A stretch of 64,000 bases of DNA from Fistularia commersonii (Eukaryota; Chordata; Actinopteri; Syngnathiformes; Fistulariidae). The translations under genes and the position numbers were made by a program. The notes below the pieces were generated by a model that was not told the DNA's origin, searched no databases, and saw only the letters and a list, made by a program, of their open reading frames with translations. Location: assembly GCA_037954325.1 (NCBI GenBank), contig JBBMNZ010000003.1, forward strand, positions 8,351,965-8,415,964, in the 5' to 3' direction. Below, in pieces: positions 61,585-64,000 of the stretch (its first letter is position 1; each line of letters opens with the position of its first letter).

Positions 61585-62515
61585 GCTTCTCCCCCATGGA
61601 TGGATGGAACGCCAATCCATCGCAGGACCACATGTAGACATAAAACCATTCACCCTCTCATTCACACATCATTTAGAGTATAGGCGTCAAACTCTGGCCC
61701 GCGGGCCAAATTTGGCCCACGCTGTAATTATATTTGGCCCGCAAAGTCATACCAAATGACTATTAGAGCTGGCCCGCCGGTACAGTCTACAGTGCATGTA
61801 TCGCTAATTCTACAAATCCCAGAATTTTTTGCTGGTGTTTTGGCAAGAAAGTCACAACAGGACCCTTAAACGCCCTCTCTTCTGTGTACAGTAGTCATAT
61901 CGACCTTATGCTGATACTGGAACCCTGTTACTTAGGCAGAAAACAGGATTTTGCTTGTGTGCAATATTAAGTTATATATTGTATAGTAATAAGCTATGCT
62001 TGTTCCATGCATGTATTTAGTCTTTAAGCAAAACTTATTTGGGTCTATATGAAAAGGTTTATTGTTATATCTGGAGGAAGATTTTTTTCAATAGATATCA
62101 ATGTTGGCCCGCGACTTTGTCCCAGTTTTAAATTTTGGCCCACTGTGTATTTGAGTTTGACACCCCTGTCTCTGTCTCTATATTATAGAGACATAAAAAA
62201 AATACCTTCTAATTAAAATGTCATAAAGAGACATAAAACTATTCACCCTGTCGTTCCCATATCATATAGAGTTATTTAATATTCACCGTCTCATTGACAC
62301 ATAACAAAGAGGAATATGACCATTCGCTCTGTTATTCACATGTCATAAAGACACATTTATAATGTTCACCCTCTAATTCACATATTATTCACGTCATAAA
62401 AAGATATAACATTTACCCTCTCATTCCCCCTTCATTAAGACATTCACACCTCATGTAGAGTTCACCCTACATTTAACGACATTTAACCATTCACCCTCTC
62501 ATTACCGATAAGATA
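61585..62515 (-). repeat. Degenerate minisatellite, opposite orientation, split by an insertion
   Basis: The complement of the 48.5 kb motif, 'ccattcaccctctcattcacat-tcata-agagacataaaa', recurs from 61640 to 61678 and again from about 62170 to 62511, at least seven degenerate units. It begins with 'ccaatccatcgcaggaccacatgtagac', part of the SINE-like repeat body in antisense. The two parts are separated by the hAT-like element at 61679-62168, so the array is older than that insertion. Confidence 0.65.
61679..62168. mobile_element. hAT-like non-autonomous element
   Basis: The left end reads 'ataggcgtcaaactctggcccgcgggccaaatttggccc' and the right end 'ttggcccactgtgtatttgagtttgacacccctg'. These are imperfect inverted repeats typical of a widespread 490-bp-class vertebrate hAT-derived repeat. 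No transposase frame is present. Its right end matches that of the element at 2823-3564 closely. No clear 8-bp target duplication is visible. Confidence 0.6.
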
Positions 62516-64000
62516 TTTTAAACTTTTTTTGAATAACTTTGCCGCAATAGAAAGCTTCTCAATGATGGGAAGAAGGCACAAATGGGGATACCTTATGCAG
62601 AAATAAAAGCAATAGCTTGTTGATGAGTATTTTCCTTCTAAAAATACAAACTGAGTCCCGCCGAGCAAGTATCTCTCCATCACTCATGTACCGACTCCAG
62701 CGAGCCCCTTCAAGGATCCTTTTCCATCCCATGTTTAAATGGTGCGCCGTCTCGGAGGACTCACAAATGCCTCGCTCTGACAACACGGGTTCAGGTTCAG
62801 GGCCAAATACGCAGGCGTGTAAGACAAGCGCTCAGACGCTATTTACTGTCGGGGTGTGAGGTCTATATTTTGCATCCTGTGACACACTCATGATGAGAAC
62901 AGGTGTTATTTCGTCTTGCCCGAAGTACGGAATGGTAGAAAACCAGAAAATTAGAGCTCGTATCATTTTTAATTTTTATTTTTTTGTAAATCTGTCACCG
63001 GGGCTGCTCAAAAACGCACAAATTCATGAACTCTCATTAGGCGGTAACCCGCAGAGGCCGATTTGGAGGAGAGGAGTTGAGTCTCCGAATATAGAGTCGG
63101 TGTAATTTCAACCCAATCCTTGAGATTTCACACTCGCGCCTGTGAAAAATCGCACTTAAAGGGAGCTCCAGTAAGCAGGGGCTTAATTGGTTGTGACGTG
63201 ACATGCATAATATCAGCTACCTCTGTTTGAAAAGACAGTGAATGCACACACACCCACACACACGCACACACACACACTTACACAGACACAGGCAATCACC
63301 ACTATATTTAGTTCGTGCAAAATGTCTGTATGTATACACATAGCAGATTCACATCTGATGTATACAGTTTATATGCAGTGCAAAAAAAAAAAAAATGTTA
63401 GAAGCGGCAAACAACACAAGTAAGTCAACAAGAGTGAGAGAGATGGACAGAGAGAGCGAGAGTGAGAGCGAGATTGAGTGTACATCCATGTAGACACAGC
63501 TGGAAGCAGGCCATAATGAGGTAGGTCAATATCTGTCATAAATCATGCACAAGGCGAAAACATGTTTGTCCTACAATGGGAAGAAATAATCAACACCGCC
63601 ATCCCCCTCGCCATTTTGAGGCTCCCCCGAACCTTTACATTCAGAGTTATTCACAGACACTTAACCCGCGAGGCATTCACGCCGCACACGTCTGATGCTT
63701 GATTATCCCTGATTTATCACCTTTCCCCATCAAAGTAATTGTGCACAAGTGTTCTCCCGGCCCCGCCGTACGTTTTTTTTTACTGATTGCTATGGAAATA
63801 GATTCCGTTTCGCGCCCAGGTTTTGCACCGACTTAAGAATCATATTCGGCGTAATCTGGCCGATAATCACACACTCCGGTGTGAAAGCTGTTTGTGTATT
63901 CGCGGTTCACTCTAAGCTGATTAAGGGCCGCGGCGATCGCTGGTGATGACTAATTATTTTGGCCCTTCCGTTCCAGTCGGCTTGGCGCGCGGTTATTTTG
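62516..64000. other. Repeat-poor segment to the window edge
   Basis: Apart from a CA-rich tract at 63243-63275 and a GA-rich stretch near 63430-63475, this is unique sequence. I find no supported exon. The igsf11 first exon and promoter could lie just beyond. Confidence 0.45.

Larger units (their letters stand above)
36495..64000 (-). other. igsf11: Probable igsf11 intron 1 and/or 5' flank
   Basis: The exon at 36331-36494 needs an upstream exon ending in phase 1. No confident signal-peptide exon is visible to the window edge, so intron 1 may exceed 27.5 kb. Long first introns are known for mammalian IGSF11. This stretch holds the repeats listed separately and long unique segments. The open frames in it lack domains. 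Confidence 0.6.

Overview
The window is vertebrate DNA, most likely from a teleost fish. It is gene-poor and rich in microsatellites and homopolymer runs, and it carries short dispersed repeats of kinds common in ray-finned fish genomes. It holds one split gene of the immunoglobulin superfamily on the minus strand. The species cannot be named from the sequence alone.

The gene is igsf11 (BT-IgSF/VSIG3), a cell-adhesion receptor of the CTX/CAR family. Six coding exons run right to left: first half of the V domain (36331-36494), second half of V (28373-28580), first half of the C2 domain (27139-27294), second half of C2 (25671-25793), transmembrane segment (24972-25119) and cytoplasmic tail with stop codon (23531-24089). 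All five internal junctions have GT donors and AG acceptors, and their phases (0, 1, 1, 1, 2) join in one frame. With the single base supplied by the missing first exon this gives 452 codons plus stop after the signal peptide. The protein ends in a class I PDZ ligand (S-L-V). The 3' UTR probably continues to about 20.9 kb. The signal-peptide exon was not identified with confidence. It may lie beyond the right edge; one weak candidate is at 50085-50190.

Region by region: 1-20.9 kb is intergenic, with a CpG-rich stretch at 5.1-6.4 kb containing an unexplained minus-strand open frame, several dispersed repeats and one palindromic MITE-like element. 20.9-36.5 kb is the igsf11 body. 36.5-64 kb is probably intron 1 or 5' flank. 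It contains a LINE-like 3' tail, a large fold-back repeat (41.9-42.3 kb), two stretches of a degenerate minisatellite in opposite orientations (48.4-48.8 and 61.6-62.5 kb, the second interrupted by a hAT-like element), a degenerate tandem array with a unit of about 160-210 bp (52.9-53.6 kb), and long repeat-poor stretches that could hold regulatory sequence.

I saw no other convincing protein-coding gene, tRNA, rRNA or CRISPR array. I found no clear new biological system. The most unusual structures are the tandem array, the fold-back repeat and the paired minisatellites.
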